Of a stretch of 64,000 bases of DNA, positions 36,068-45,246 are shown piece after piece. The position numbers and the translations under genes were made by a program. Source of the stretch: RCIO01 sp965232405 (GTDB lineage Bacteria; Pseudomonadota; Alphaproteobacteria; Rhizobiales; Rhizobiaceae); NCBI GenBank assembly GCA_965232405.1, contig OZ246966.1, positions 620,001 to 684,000 of the forward strand, written 5' to 3'. The notes under the pieces are model-generated. The model made no database searches. It had not been told where the DNA came from and saw only the letters and a list, made by a program, of their open reading frames with translations. Every line of letters starts with the position of its first letter. Position 1 is the first letter of the stretch.

Positions 36068-36826
36068 CTAACGCGCCAGCCAGCCGCCATCCACGGGCAA
36101 CACCGTTCCATGCACATAGTCGGCAGCGGGCGAGGCGAGAAAGACTGCCGCTCCCGCAATGTCGGCCGGGGCGGCCCAGCGGCCGGCCGGAATACGGTCG
36201 AGAATGGATTTTGAACGGTCGGGGTCGTCGCGCAGCGCCTGCGTGTTGTTGGTCGTCACATAACCCGGCGCAATCGCGTTCACGTTCACGCCCCTGCCCG
36301 CCCACTCATTGGCAAGCAGCCGCGTCAGCCCGGCAAGTCCGCTCTTCGAGGCGGTATAGGACGCAATGCGGATGCCGCCCTGAAAAGACAGCAGCGACGC
36401 AATGTTGATGATCTTGCCGCGACCCTTCTCAAGCATGACCCTTGCAGCAGCCTGCGAGAGAAAGAACGCCGATTTGAGATTGGTGTCGACAACTGCGTCC
36501 CAGTCGGCCTCGGTGAAGTCGATCGCGTCGGCGCGGCGGATGATGCCTGCATTGTTGACCAGAATGTCCAGCGAGCCCGTCCACTCCATCGTTTGCGAGA
36601 CAATTCGCTGATGGTCGGCAGTAGTCGACAGGTCCGCCTTGATCGGCAACAGATTGCCGTCTTCGACCAGGCTTGCCGTCTCAGCCATGTCGGAACGACC
36701 GACGGCGGCAATCTTGGCGCCCATGGCCGCCAGCGCAACCGCAATCGCCTGTCCGATCCCGGTATTCGCGCCTGTGACGATCGCTGTCCGGCCAGCGAGA
36801 CTGAAGCTGTCCGGGCCGACATTCAT
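36068..36826 (-). CDS. kduD: 2-dehydro-3-deoxy-D-gluconate 5-dehydrogenase
   Basis: A 252-residue SDR that converts 2,5-diketo-3-deoxygluconate to 2-keto-3-deoxygluconate. Motifs are TGANTGIGQAI, NNAGIIRRADAIDF (typical of KduD), the catalytic S-Y-K with SYTASKSG, and WAGRGVNVNAIAPGYVTTNNTQALR. Its ATG overlaps the kduI stop by 4 bases. KduI followed by KduD is the standard route for unsaturated uronates from pectin or glycosaminoglycan-like polymers. Confidence 0.92.
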   Translation of the reverse strand: MNVGPDSFSLAGRTAIVTGANTGIGQAIAVALAAMGAKIAAVGRSDMAETASLVEDGNLLPIKADLSTTADHQRIVSQTMEWTGSLDILVNNAGIIRRADAIDFTEADWDAVVDTNLKSAFFLSQAAARVMLEKGRGKIINIASLLSFQGGIRIASYTASKSGLAGLTRLLANEWAGRGVNVNAIAPGYVTTNNTQALRDDPDRSKSILDRIPAGRWAAPADIAGAAVFLASPAADYVHGTVLPVDGGWLAR

Positions 36827-37659
36827 CGCAGCGCGTCCATCGCGACCATGTCCATGTCGGTGAAGTCCTGGTTGTCGCCCGCCATCGACCAGATGAAGGC
36901 GTAGCGGCCAGTGCCGGCGCCGCAATGGATCGACCAGCCCGGCGAAACGATTGCCTGCTCGTTTTCAACGACGAGGTGACGCGTCTCGTCCGGTTCGCCC
37001 ATGAAATGGAAGACACGCGCCTGCGGGTCCATGTCGAAATAGAGATAGAACTCAGAGCGTCTGCCATGCGTATGGCACGGCATCGTGTTCCACACGCTTC
37101 CATCCTCGATCGCCGTCATGCCCATGACCAGCTGGCACGACCTGCAGATATCGGGATGAATGTATTGCCGCAGCGTCCGCACATTGGCATCCGACTGCGA
37201 CCCGAGGTCGAGCCGGTTGGCATCATTCATGGTGATCAGCGCCGGCTCGTAAGCGTGATGAGCGGGAACGGAAACGAGGTAGAAGCGCGCCGGATTGCCG
37301 GCGTCAGCGCTCGAAAAGCGCACATCTGAAATCCCCATCGGCACATACAGGCAGTCCGAACCGGCCAGTTCGAAGCTCGTTCCGTCGAGCAAAACGCTGC
37401 CTTTCCCGCCAATATTGAACACGCCCATCTCACGCCGGCTGAGGAAGGGGTCAGAGCCTACCGGCTTTGACGATTTGAGCTGCAATGCGGACCCGACCGG
37501 CACTGCACCGCCAATGATCGTCCGGTCGAGATGGGAATAGTTCAGCCGCAACTCGCCGTCTGCGAACAGGCCGGTGTAAAGAAAATTGTCTCGCAATTGC
37601 TGGGTGTCGAACTGGCGGGCTTCTCTCGGCCCAATCGTTTCGCGCACTGAAATGTTCAT
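36823..37659 (-). CDS. kduI: 5-dehydro-4-deoxy-D-glucuronate isomerase
   Basis: A 278-residue cupin isomerase that acts just before KduD. The zinc ligands fall at H196, H198, E203 (CHTHGRRSEFYLYF) and H245 (GWSIHCGAG), the same numbering as the E. coli enzyme as I recall it. It is 12 bases after the GntR gene, so regulator, kduI and kduD look like one transcript. Confidence 0.95.
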   Translation of the reverse strand: MNISVRETIGPREARQFDTQQLRDNFLYTGLFADGELRLNYSHLDRTIIGGAVPVGSALQLKSSKPVGSDPFLSRREMGVFNIGGKGSVLLDGTSFELAGSDCLYVPMGISDVRFSSADAGNPARFYLVSVPAHHAYEPALITMNDANRLDLGSQSDANVRTLRQYIHPDICRSCQLVMGMTAIEDGSVWNTMPCHTHGRRSEFYLYFDMDPQARVFHFMGEPDETRHLVVENEQAIVSPGWSIHCGAGTGRYAFIWSMAGDNQDFTDMDMVAMDALR

Positions 37660-37671
37660 GCCAATTCCTGC

Positions 37672-38478
37672 TTATGCCTGGTGGTTGCCTGCGTCGCCGA
37701 TGAGCCCGCTGTCGACGACAGGATCGTAGATGAAATAGTCCGGCCACAGATCGCGGAAGACCGAGATATCGAGTTGCAGCTTGTCGAGATGTTCGTTCAT
37801 GCTGACGACGGCTTCGTCCGCGTTGCGCCGGGCAATCGCGTCCAGCACTGCCGTGTGTTCCTTCACGACAAGCGGCATGCGGCCGGGCTGCGGAAGCGTC
37901 AGGCGGCGATAACGCTCCACCTGCACCCGCATCTGTTTGATCATTTCCCAAATGCCGGGATAGCGCCCCGCCGTGGCGATCATGGCGTGGAAGTCTTCAT
38001 CGGCCAGATGGAAGGCTTCCTCATTGCCGGCTTCCGCCATCTCCTGCTGACGCTGTATGACCGCGCGCATCTGCATGATCTGGCTTTCGCTGGCGTGTTC
38101 GGTTGCCGCGCGCACGGTCACTTCTTCCAGCGCCCGTCGCGCAACCAGCGCCTCACGCAGCACCGACAGCGGGATCCGGGCAACGAAGGTGCCCGACTTC
38201 GGCGCAACGTCGACCAGCCTGTCCTCGACCAGTCGCAGAACCGCTTCGCGCACCGGCGTGCGGCTGATCCCGTATTGCAGCGTCAGTTCGCGTTCGATGA
38301 TCGGCGTGCCAGGCACCAGCGCCATGGTTACGATCGCCTTGCGAAGATCGCGATATACGATGTCGGAATTCTTCTCCGCATGCGGCGGATGCAGGAGCCG
38401 GCTGACTGCGGGCGGCGAATTGGCTGCTCTCTTCTTGCGCGTTTCCACGCCGCCTCCGCTGTTGTTGGTCTGCGCCAT
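37672..38478 (-). CDS. GntR-family regulator, FCD subgroup
   Basis: A 268-residue regulator with a 40-residue charged N terminus, a winged helix-turn-helix (RELTLQYGISRTPVREAVLRLVEDRLV) and an all-helical FCD effector domain (about 110-230) with histidines that would bind a metal and an acid ligand. It heads the kduI-kduD unit and is divergent from the TRAP transporter and kdgK unit. Tandem palindromes lie in the shared region, so it probably controls both directions in response to a uronate or its keto-deoxy product. Confidence 0.87.
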   Translation of the reverse strand: MAQTNNSGGGVETRKKRAANSPPAVSRLLHPPHAEKNSDIVYRDLRKAIVTMALVPGTPIIERELTLQYGISRTPVREAVLRLVEDRLVDVAPKSGTFVARIPLSVLREALVARRALEEVTVRAATEHASESQIMQMRAVIQRQQEMAEAGNEEAFHLADEDFHAMIATAGRYPGIWEMIKQMRVQVERYRRLTLPQPGRMPLVVKEHTAVLDAIARRNADEAVVSMNEHLDKLQLDISVFRDLWPDYFIYDPVVDSGLIGDAGNHQA

Positions 38479-38547
38479 CGGCTCTCGCTTGACCTCTACA
38501 CGTCCGTGTCTGCCCGGCCAACAGCATAGCGCTTGCGCCGGTCAAAA

Positions 38548-38581
38548 ATCTAGTATACCAGATATATCTTGTATGCCAGAT
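38548..38581. promoter_or_regulatory. Tandem palindromic operators for the uronate regulon
   Basis: Two 16-bp sites, ATCTAGTATACCAGAT (38548-38563) and ATCTTGTATGCCAGAT (38566-38581), share the form ATCT-n-GTAT(A/G)C-C-AGAT. Their centres are 18 bases apart. They lie between the GntR gene and the TRAP binding-protein gene. The dyad type and position fit an FCD-class GntR repressor. Confidence 0.65.
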
Positions 38582-38636
38582 GTTTTTTGGCTCACCCGCT
38601 GCGCACCTTCGGCAAGCGGGCAACCGGGAGGAGACT

Positions 38637-39608
38637 ATGAAGGGCAATTTCCTGAGACCAGCTGCGCTGGCCATGGCTGCAGTGCTTTTCGGCACGAGTG
38701 GCGTGATGGCCGCAACGCTGAAATGGGCGCATGTTTATGAAGAAGCGTCCGACTATCACCAGCAGGCACTGTGGGCAGCCGAAGAGGTCGAGAAGCGCAC
38801 CGATGGCCGCGTGCAGATCGACGTTTTCCCCGCCTCGTCGCTGGGCAAGGAGGTCGAGATCAATGAAGGCCTCGGCATCGGCGCGGTAGACATCATCTAC
38901 ACCGGACCGAGCTTCGCCGAACGTTATTACGGCCCCATCGCGATTTCGGATTATCCGTTCATCATGCGCGGCTTCGATCACTGGAAGGCGTATCGTGAGA
39001 GCGATCTCTTCGCCGACCTGTCGGCCGGCTACAAGGACGCGACCGGCCACACCGTGGCGGCGCTCGTCTATTATGGCCAGCGGCATGTGACATCGAACTT
39101 TCCGATCCTCGAACCCAAGGACATGAAGGATCTGAAGATCCGCGTCCCGAATTCGCCGGTCATGCTGATGTTCCCCAACGCGGTCGGCGCAAACCCGACC
39201 CCGATGGCGTTTTCCGAGGTCTACCTCGCTCTCCAGCAGGGCGTCGTGGACGCGCAGGAAAACCCGCTGCCGACCATCCAGTTCAAGAAGTTCTACGAGG
39301 TCCAGTCAAACATCAACCTGACCGGCCATCTGCTGAACTCGCTCATCATCGTCGTTTCCGACACTGCCATGGGGCAGTTGGGCGACGATGCCGATGCGGT
39401 TCAGGCTGTGTTGCAGGAGGCCGCTGCGAAGGTTTCCGACAACATCTACCAAGCCGAGCAGGATCTTGTTGCCTGGTTCCGCAAACAGGGCGTGACCGTC
39501 AACGAAGTGGATCGCAAGCCGTTTCAGGATGCCGTGCTTCCCAAACTGACCGACTGGTCGAATGTGCCTTACAACAAGGAACATTTCGATCGGCTGCAGG
39601 GACTCTAG
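38637..39608 (+). CDS. TRAP transporter solute-binding protein (DctP type)
   Basis: A 323-residue periplasmic receptor. The signal peptide ends at GVMA-ATL, and the mature start LKWAHVYEEASDYHQQALWAAEEVEKRTDGRVQIDVFP is typical. The conserved arginine that pairs with the ligand carboxylate is expected in DLKIRVPNSPVMLMF. GGGAGGAG precedes the ATG at 38637. Its partners are uronate genes, so an unsaturated or saturated uronate is the likely ligand. Confidence 0.9.
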   Translation: MKGNFLRPAALAMAAVLFGTSGVMAATLKWAHVYEEASDYHQQALWAAEEVEKRTDGRVQIDVFPASSLGKEVEINEGLGIGAVDIIYTGPSFAERYYGPIAISDYPFIMRGFDHWKAYRESDLFADLSAGYKDATGHTVAALVYYGQRHVTSNFPILEPKDMKDLKIRVPNSPVMLMFPNAVGANPTPMAFSEVYLALQQGVVDAQENPLPTIQFKKFYEVQSNINLTGHLLNSLIIVVSDTAMGQLGDDADAVQAVLQEAAAKVSDNIYQAEQDLVAWFRKQGVTVNEVDRKPFQDAVLPKLTDWSNVPYNKEHFDRLQGL

Positions 39609-39632
39609 GGCGCTTAACGGACGGTATCTGCC

Positions 39633-40238
39633 GTGAATACACCCGGCAATCCGAACGAGGTGGAGCGTGGGGCGCATGCCCCGCGCTCCTCTTCCACGCT
39701 CTCAGGCGATGACGGGCCTGTCGACTTCAAGCTGGTCGACCTGCCTGGGCTGCTGGCGCTGTGGGCTCTGGCGATCATCGTCTTCCTTCAGTTCTTCACC
39801 CGCTACGTGCTCAACGACAGCCTGGCTTGGACCGAAGAGATCGCACGTTATGTGCTGATCCTTGTCGCGTTCCTCGGCGCGATCACGGTCGCACGCAAGG
39901 GCACCCACATCTTCCTCGAATTCTTCTACCGCTATCTCCCCGCGCTGTACGGCAAGTGGCTTGCCGTCGCGATGGAGGCGCTCACCTTCGCCTTCTTCGG
40001 CTACATGGCCTGGGTCGCGGTGGAACTCGCCCAGAAAACGAAAACCAAAATGGCATCCGCCGAAATACCGAAAAGCCTTGTCTATTGGGGCGTCGCAATC
40101 GGATTGGCGATCGTGGCGCTCTACTCGTTCCTCTGGCTGTTGCGGAAGATGCGCCAGCGCCCCGACGAGGTGGTGCATGACATTGAGGCGCATGCGCTGG
40201 CCGACATTCGCAGCGACAGCACCGGATCGGACAAATGA
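39633..40238 (+). CDS. TRAP transporter small membrane subunit (DctQ type)
   Basis: A 201-residue membrane protein with four helices and the family motif WTEEIARYVLILVAFLGAITVARKGTHI. It starts at a GTG (39633), 24 bases after the receptor gene; a 30-residue soluble N terminus precedes the first helix. It overlaps the large subunit gene by 4 bases. Confidence 0.88.
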   Translation: MNTPGNPNEVERGAHAPRSSSTLSGDDGPVDFKLVDLPGLLALWALAIIVFLQFFTRYVLNDSLAWTEEIARYVLILVAFLGAITVARKGTHIFLEFFYRYLPALYGKWLAVAMEALTFAFFGYMAWVAVELAQKTKTKMASAEIPKSLVYWGVAIGLAIVALYSFLWLLRKMRQRPDEVVHDIEAHALADIRSDSTGSDK

Positions 40239-41512
40239 CCCTCGCCGCGATGTTCGTCATCCTGTTCGGGCTCTTGATTGCCGGCGCGCCGGTCGCGGTC
40301 GCACTCGGCGTCGCCTCGCTGTTTTTCATTTCCACGACCGGGATGCCGAACCTGGTTGTGCTCCACAACATGGTCAACGGGATCAATTCCTTCCCGCTGA
40401 TCGCCGTGCCGTTCTTCATTCTGGCCGGCCACCTGATGAACACGTCGGGCATTACCACCAAGATCTTCACCTTCGCCCGCGCCACCGTCGGCTGGATGTA
40501 TGGCGGCCTTGGCCACGTCAATGTCGGGGCAAGCGTCATCTTCGCCGGCATGTCGGGTGCGGCCACCGCCGATGCCGGCGGTCTTGGCAATATCGAAATC
40601 AAGGCGATGCGTGACGCCGGTTACGATACCGACTTCTCCGTCGGCATCACGGCCGCATCGTCCACCATCGGGCCGATCATTCCGCCTTCGCTGCCGCTAG
40701 TGGTCTATGGCGTCGTCGCCGACACCTCCATCGGACAGCTGTTTGCCGCCGGCATCATTCCCGGCGTCATCATGGCGCTTGCGCTCATGGCGATGGTCGG
40801 CATCCTGTCCCGCATTCGCAACTACCCGCGTGACGACCGGTTCAGCATCAGGGTTTTCCTGCGCTCCTTCGTCGACGCCATCCTGCCGCTTCTGACGCCG
40901 GTCATCATCGTCGGCGGCATCCTGTCTGGCATCTTCACCCCGACAGAGGCCGCAATCGCTGCCGTCGCCTATTCGCTGTTTCTGGGCGTATTCGTTTACC
41001 GCACGCTCAATCTGCGGCGCATCATGCGGGTCTCGATGGAAACCATCGAAACGACGGCGTCGATCATGCTGATCGTTGCCGCCTCCGCCATCTTCGCCTG
41101 GATCCTGACGGCAAATCAGGTCGCGCAGCTTTTCGCCACCGAACTGCTCGGCTTCACCGACAACCCGACGATGATCCTGCTCATCATCATGCTGATCGTG
41201 CTGATCGTCGGTTGCTTCATGGAAACGATCGCCGCCATCACCATTCTCACACCCGTGCTGCTTCCCGTCGCCATCTCGATCGGGGTCGATCCGGTGCATT
41301 TCGGCGTCATCCTGATCCTCAATCTGATGATCGGACTGCTCACCCCGCCGGTCGGCATGGTGCTTTATGTGCTGTCCAAGGTGGCTGACGTTCCGTTCGA
41401 GCGCTGCGTGGTAGCTACCGCCCCGTTCATCGTACCGCTCATCGTTGTATTGCTGTTGCTCACCTTCGTTCCGGCACTGTCAATGTGGCTGCCGGTAACG
41501 CTATACCGGTGA
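40235..41512 (+). CDS. TRAP transporter large membrane subunit (DctM type)
   Basis: A 425-residue permease with about twelve helices that drives sodium- or proton-coupled uptake. It has family segments such as PLIAVPFFILAGHLMNTSGITTKIF, GGLGHVNVGASVIFAGMSGAATADAGG and IGPIIPPSLPLVVYG. The ATGA overlap with the small subunit gene and the one-base gap to kdgK show a tight operon. Confidence 0.92.
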   Translation: MTLAAMFVILFGLLIAGAPVAVALGVASLFFISTTGMPNLVVLHNMVNGINSFPLIAVPFFILAGHLMNTSGITTKIFTFARATVGWMYGGLGHVNVGASVIFAGMSGAATADAGGLGNIEIKAMRDAGYDTDFSVGITAASSTIGPIIPPSLPLVVYGVVADTSIGQLFAAGIIPGVIMALALMAMVGILSRIRNYPRDDRFSIRVFLRSFVDAILPLLTPVIIVGGILSGIFTPTEAAIAAVAYSLFLGVFVYRTLNLRRIMRVSMETIETTASIMLIVAASAIFAWILTANQVAQLFATELLGFTDNPTMILLIIMLIVLIVGCFMETIAAITILTPVLLPVAISIGVDPVHFGVILILNLMIGLLTPPVGMVLYVLSKVADVPFERCVVATAPFIVPLIVVLLLLTFVPALSMWLPVTLYR

Positions 41513-41513
41513 G

Positions 41514-42395
41514 ATGAACCGACTTCTGTGCATCGGCGAGGCGATGGCCGAATTTCGCATGAGCCCCGCCGGCCCCGTCCTCAGCTATGGCGGCGACACC
41601 TTCAACACTGCGGTCTACGCGACCCGTGTTCTGCAAGGCGCAGTCACCTTTCTGACCCGCACCGGCATGGACCCGCTGTCGGGCGAGTTGTTGCGGTTTG
41701 CGTCAAACGAGGGACTGCCCGAAGAGGGCTTCATCCGCGACCCGGACCGCAATCTCGGCATCTATTCCGTAACCACCGACGACACGGGCGAGCGCAGCTT
41801 CCATTACTGGCGAAGCATGTCGGCCGCCCGGCAGCTCTTCGGCACCAATGACGACCTCGACCGGATAGACGGCTTCGAAATTGTCTACCTGTCCGGCATC
41901 ACCCTCGCCATCCTGTCTCCGGCAGCGCGTTCTGCCCTGCGCACCCGCCTCCGCGATCTCCGCGCGGGCGGAGGCAAGGTCGCCTTCGATTCCAACTATC
42001 GCCCGCGCCTGTGGGAAGACCAGGCAACCGCACAGGCTGAAACGATGGCGCTATGGAAGCTGACCGACATCGCACTGCCCTCGCTTGATGACGAGATGGC
42101 GTTGTTCGGCGGCAGCGAAGCGGAAACCATTGCCCGCCTGCACGGGGCAGGCTGCGTGGCCGGTGCAGTGAAACGCGGCGTCGAAGGCCCCTTGTCGCTT
42201 TCAGGAGCCGAGGCCGGTCCGTTCCCGCCTGCGAAAAACGTTGTCGACACGACCGCGGCCGGTGACAGCTTTAACGCCGCCTATCTCGCTGCCTGCCTTC
42301 AGGGCAAGCCGGAAAGCGAGCGCCTGACCGCCGGCCACACCCTTGCCTCGCGCGTGATTGCCCGGCCCGGCGCCATTGTGGCCGGCACCCCTTAG
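41514..42395 (+). CDS. kdgK: 2-dehydro-3-deoxygluconokinase
   Basis: A 293-residue PfkB-family sugar kinase that makes KDPG for the Entner-Doudoroff aldolase. It has the N-terminal GEAMAEF and YGGDTFNTAVY motifs and the catalytic DTTAAGDSFNAAYLA. It directly follows the TRAP genes, and takes the product of KduI/KduD encoded on the other side of the operator region. It should also serve the keto-deoxygluconate expected from the hexonate operon at 57-64 kb. Confidence 0.9.
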   Translation: MNRLLCIGEAMAEFRMSPAGPVLSYGGDTFNTAVYATRVLQGAVTFLTRTGMDPLSGELLRFASNEGLPEEGFIRDPDRNLGIYSVTTDDTGERSFHYWRSMSAARQLFGTNDDLDRIDGFEIVYLSGITLAILSPAARSALRTRLRDLRAGGGKVAFDSNYRPRLWEDQATAQAETMALWKLTDIALPSLDDEMALFGGSEAETIARLHGAGCVAGAVKRGVEGPLSLSGAEAGPFPPAKNVVDTTAAGDSFNAAYLAACLQGKPESERLTAGHTLASRVIARPGAIVAGTP

Positions 42396-42584
42396 GCCGT
42401 CGCCTCACCCGAACAGCGCAGCAGCGGTCCGCCGAGCAGGCTGAGCTGATCCGGCATAATCAGATTGTGTGAGTGGCACTCGCAAAATCGAGCGAGAACA
42501 TTTAGTTGAATAAAAGGGCGATCCGTATCGGGATATCTGGTACGAATTCTAAACAGGATTTCCAAGCGCATTGGTCGGGGGCGC

Positions 42585-43511
42585 ATGAACGGCAATTTTC
42601 TAGTCGTCGATCCGAAAGAGGACTTGCACGTTCTGAAGGGGCTGGCGTCGTCGGTCCGCGTCAGGATACTCGGATTGCTTCACGAACAGGGTCCGATGAA
42701 CGTCAATGCGGTGACCGAGCATCTCGGCCTGCCGCAGTCGACCATTTCATCCAACATGCAGATCCTCGAGGAGGTCGGGCTGGTCCTCACGGAATCGCAG
42801 AAGGCGCGAAAGGGCAGCCAGAAAATCTGCCGTGCGGCCTATGACGAGATCCTCGTGATGTTCAAGGACACCACCGAGCCGGTCGCCAAGGGCGCAATCG
42901 ATGTGTCGATGCCGATCGGGCTTTATACGACCTGCGAGGTCTCTGCCCCCTGCGGCCTGTGCTCGACCGAGGGCATTATCGGACTTCTCGATGTCCCGGA
43001 TACGTTTCTTGAGCCGGACCGGATGAAAGCCGGCCTGCTCTGGTTCTCGCGCGGTTTTGTGGAGTACCAGTTTCCCAACAACGCCAAGCTCGCCAATTCC
43101 GAAATCAAGGCGCTCGAATTTTCGATGGAGCTCAGTTCCGAGGTGCCGGGCACCAGCGCCAACTGGCCCTCCGACATCACGGCCTGGATCAATGGCACGG
43201 AAATCGGAACCTGGACCTCGCCCGGCGATTTCGGCGACAAGCGCGGTGTCTACACGCCGCACTGGTGGAAGCTGGTGGGCTCCCAGTATGGCAAGCTGAA
43301 ATCATGGCGCACAACGCCAGAGGGCACCTTTGTGGATGGTATGAAGGTCTCTCCCGTCACCATCGCGGACCTCGACATTGGCGGGCACAGCTCCATCCGC
43401 CTGCGCATCGGCCTCAAGCCAGACGCCAGACATCCGGGCGGGATCAACATCTTCGGACGTGGCTTCGGCAATTACGACCAGGACATCCTTCTGCGCATCA
43501 TCACGCATTGA
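42585..43511 (+). CDS. ArsR-like regulator with a large C-terminal domain
   Basis: A 308-residue protein. Residues 10-80 form an ArsR-type winged helix (VRVRILGLLHEQGPMNVNAVTEHLGLPQSTISSNMQILEEVGLV). Residues 105-308 are rich in beta strands and aromatic residues (PHWWKLVGSQYGKLKSW, GGHSSIRLRIGL), with cysteines in CEVSAPCGLC. This looks like a beta-sandwich sensor that could bind a carbohydrate, not a metal. It stands just before an arabinofuranosidase gene and after kdgK. Ordinary ArsR proteins are about 100 residues. Similar long proteins occur beside glycosidase genes, to my knowledge without a well-studied member. Confidence 0.75.
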   Translation: MNGNFLVVDPKEDLHVLKGLASSVRVRILGLLHEQGPMNVNAVTEHLGLPQSTISSNMQILEEVGLVLTESQKARKGSQKICRAAYDEILVMFKDTTEPVAKGAIDVSMPIGLYTTCEVSAPCGLCSTEGIIGLLDVPDTFLEPDRMKAGLLWFSRGFVEYQFPNNAKLANSEIKALEFSMELSSEVPGTSANWPSDITAWINGTEIGTWTSPGDFGDKRGVYTPHWWKLVGSQYGKLKSWRTTPEGTFVDGMKVSPVTIADLDIGGHSSIRLRIGLKPDARHPGGINIFGRGFGNYDQDILLRIITH

Positions 43512-43518
43512 TTTCTCC

Positions 43519-43547
43519 TTGACGGGCGGCACCGCCCTGCCCTTAAT
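43519..43547 (+). promoter_or_regulatory. Possible promoter of the arabinofuranosidase gene
   Basis: TTGACG (43519-43524) and CTTAAT (43542-43547) are separated by 17 bases. The spacer contains GGGCGG-CA-CCGCCC, a short dyad. Downstream, CTGGA-N14-TCCAG (43558-43581) could be an operator. Confidence 0.4.
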
Positions 43548-43606
43548 ACCTGCAAACTGGATATAGATCAGAGATTCCAGTACAAAACGCAGATGGAGGG
43601 GACAAG

Positions 43607-45115
43607 ATGCGGGCAAAAGTCATTGCGCACGCCGATTTCACGATCTCGGAGATCGACGACCGCATATACGGAGCGTTCCTCGAACATCTCGGCCGGGCGG
43701 TCTACACAGGCATCTACGAACCCGGCCATGACACCGCAGCCGCAAACGGCATGCGCCAGGATGTCGCCGACCTTGTGAAGGAACTGCGCCCGCCGCTCGT
43801 CCGCTATCCGGGCGGCAATTTCGTCTCTGCCTACAATTGGGAAGACGGCATTGGCCCGCGCGAGGATCGCCCCGTAAGGCTCGATCTCGCCTGGCATACG
43901 TCCGAATCCAATCAGGTCGGCATCCACGAATTCGCCGACTGGTGCGAGATGGTCGGCACCGACATGATGCTGGCGGTCAATCTCGGCTCACGCGGGCTCG
44001 ACGATGCACGCAACTTCGTCGAATACGTCAATCATCCCGGCGGCAGCTACTGGTCGGACCTGCGCCGCAAGAACGGCCAGGAAGAGCCCTGGAACGTGAA
44101 ACTCTGGTGTCTCGGCAACGAGATGGACGGCCCCTGGCAGGTGGGGCACAAATCGGCGGCGGAATACGGGCATCTGGCCAATGAGACGGCCAAGGCGCTG
44201 CGGGCCTTCGACGATTCCCTTGAGCTGGTTGTCTGCGGTTCCTCGCATTCCAACATGCCAACCTACCCGCAATGGGAGGCGACGGTCCTGGAGCACACCT
44301 ACGAATCCGTCGACTACATTTCCCTGCATATGTATTTCGAGAACTACGAGAAGAACACTGCGGAGTACCTCGCCCTCACACACAAGCTCGACACCTATAT
44401 CGGCACAGTCGCCGGGATCATCGACTATGTGAAGGCGAAAAAGCGGTCGAAGAAGAACGTCTACATCTCATTCGACGAATGGAACGTCTGGTACCACGAG
44501 CGCAAAAGTGATCAGGAGCGCATGAAGAAATGGGACTGGCCGCACGCGCCCGTCCTGCTGGAAGACATCTACAATTTCGAGGACGTGCTGCAGGTCGGCA
44601 GCATCCTCAACACGTTCATTCGGCGTTCGGACGTGGTGAAAATCGCCTGCATCGCGCAATTGGTGAACGTGATCGCACCGATCATGACAGCGCCTGGCGG
44701 ACCGGCGTGGCGGCAGACGATTTTCTACCCCTACCTGTTTGCATCGCTATATGGGCGCGGCACCGCCCTTCAGCTTCAATGCGACAGCCCGACCTACGAG
44801 GCAGCAACCGATCCCGAGGTTCCCTATCTCGACATTGCCGGCGTGCGCAGCAAGGACGGCAACGCGCTTTCCTTCTTCATGGTCAATCGCCATCCCGACA
44901 AGGAACTGACCGCCGAGATCAGTCTGCAAGGCTTTGGCGAGGCGCGCGTCGTCGATCATCAGATCATCAAACACGACGACATCAATGCCGTGAATACGGA
45001 GAAGAATCCGGACAACGTCAAACCCGAAGCTGGATCAGGCGCCACGGTATCCGATGGCGCACTCTCCGTAGTGCTGGCGCCATACTCCTATGCGATGGTG
45101 CGCTTGGCTCTGTAG
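43607..45115 (+). CDS. abfA: Alpha-N-arabinofuranosidase, GH51
   Basis: A 502-residue intracellular retaining glycosidase that removes arabinofuranose from short arabino- or arabinoxylo-oligosaccharides. The acid/base is E172 (CLGNEMDGPW) and the nucleophile E291 (YISFDEWNVWY). There is no signal peptide, so it acts on imported oligosaccharides. The C terminus (about 390-502) is the usual beta-sandwich domain. A strong GGAGGGG site precedes the ATG. An ABC transporter follows and an unusual regulator precedes it. Confidence 0.95.
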   Translation: MRAKVIAHADFTISEIDDRIYGAFLEHLGRAVYTGIYEPGHDTAAANGMRQDVADLVKELRPPLVRYPGGNFVSAYNWEDGIGPREDRPVRLDLAWHTSESNQVGIHEFADWCEMVGTDMMLAVNLGSRGLDDARNFVEYVNHPGGSYWSDLRRKNGQEEPWNVKLWCLGNEMDGPWQVGHKSAAEYGHLANETAKALRAFDDSLELVVCGSSHSNMPTYPQWEATVLEHTYESVDYISLHMYFENYEKNTAEYLALTHKLDTYIGTVAGIIDYVKAKKRSKKNVYISFDEWNVWYHERKSDQERMKKWDWPHAPVLLEDIYNFEDVLQVGSILNTFIRRSDVVKIACIAQLVNVIAPIMTAPGGPAWRQTIFYPYLFASLYGRGTALQLQCDSPTYEAATDPEVPYLDIAGVRSKDGNALSFFMVNRHPDKELTAEISLQGFGEARVVDHQIIKHDDINAVNTEKNPDNVKPEAGSGATVSDGALSVVLAPYSYAMVRLAL

Positions 45116-45145
45116 TCGTCGGTCAGCACGCTTGTATACCCGATC

Positions 45146-45163
45146 TTGTGATACATATCACAA
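45146..45163 (+). promoter_or_regulatory. 18-bp perfect palindrome before the oligosaccharide ABC operon
   Basis: TTGTGATACATATCACAA is fully symmetric and contains TGTGA-N6-TCACA, the Crp consensus form. It ends 6 bases before a TTGACA at 45170-45175 (a possible -35; the -10 is unclear) and 83 bases before the ATG at 45247. A Crp-like or LacI-type protein could bind it. Confidence 0.55.
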
Positions 45164-45246
45164 TATCTGTTGACATCGAAGGCGTCTCGGATAAGCCTTT
45201 CTCTGCAGTTTAAGCGGTGCGATCTGCATCCGCGAGGGAGGAAAAG

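Noticed and set aside
45170..45200. TTGACA at 45170 as a full promoter
   Set aside because: The -35 is perfect but no convincing -10 lies 16-18 bases downstream, so I mention it only with the palindrome and do not call a promoter.
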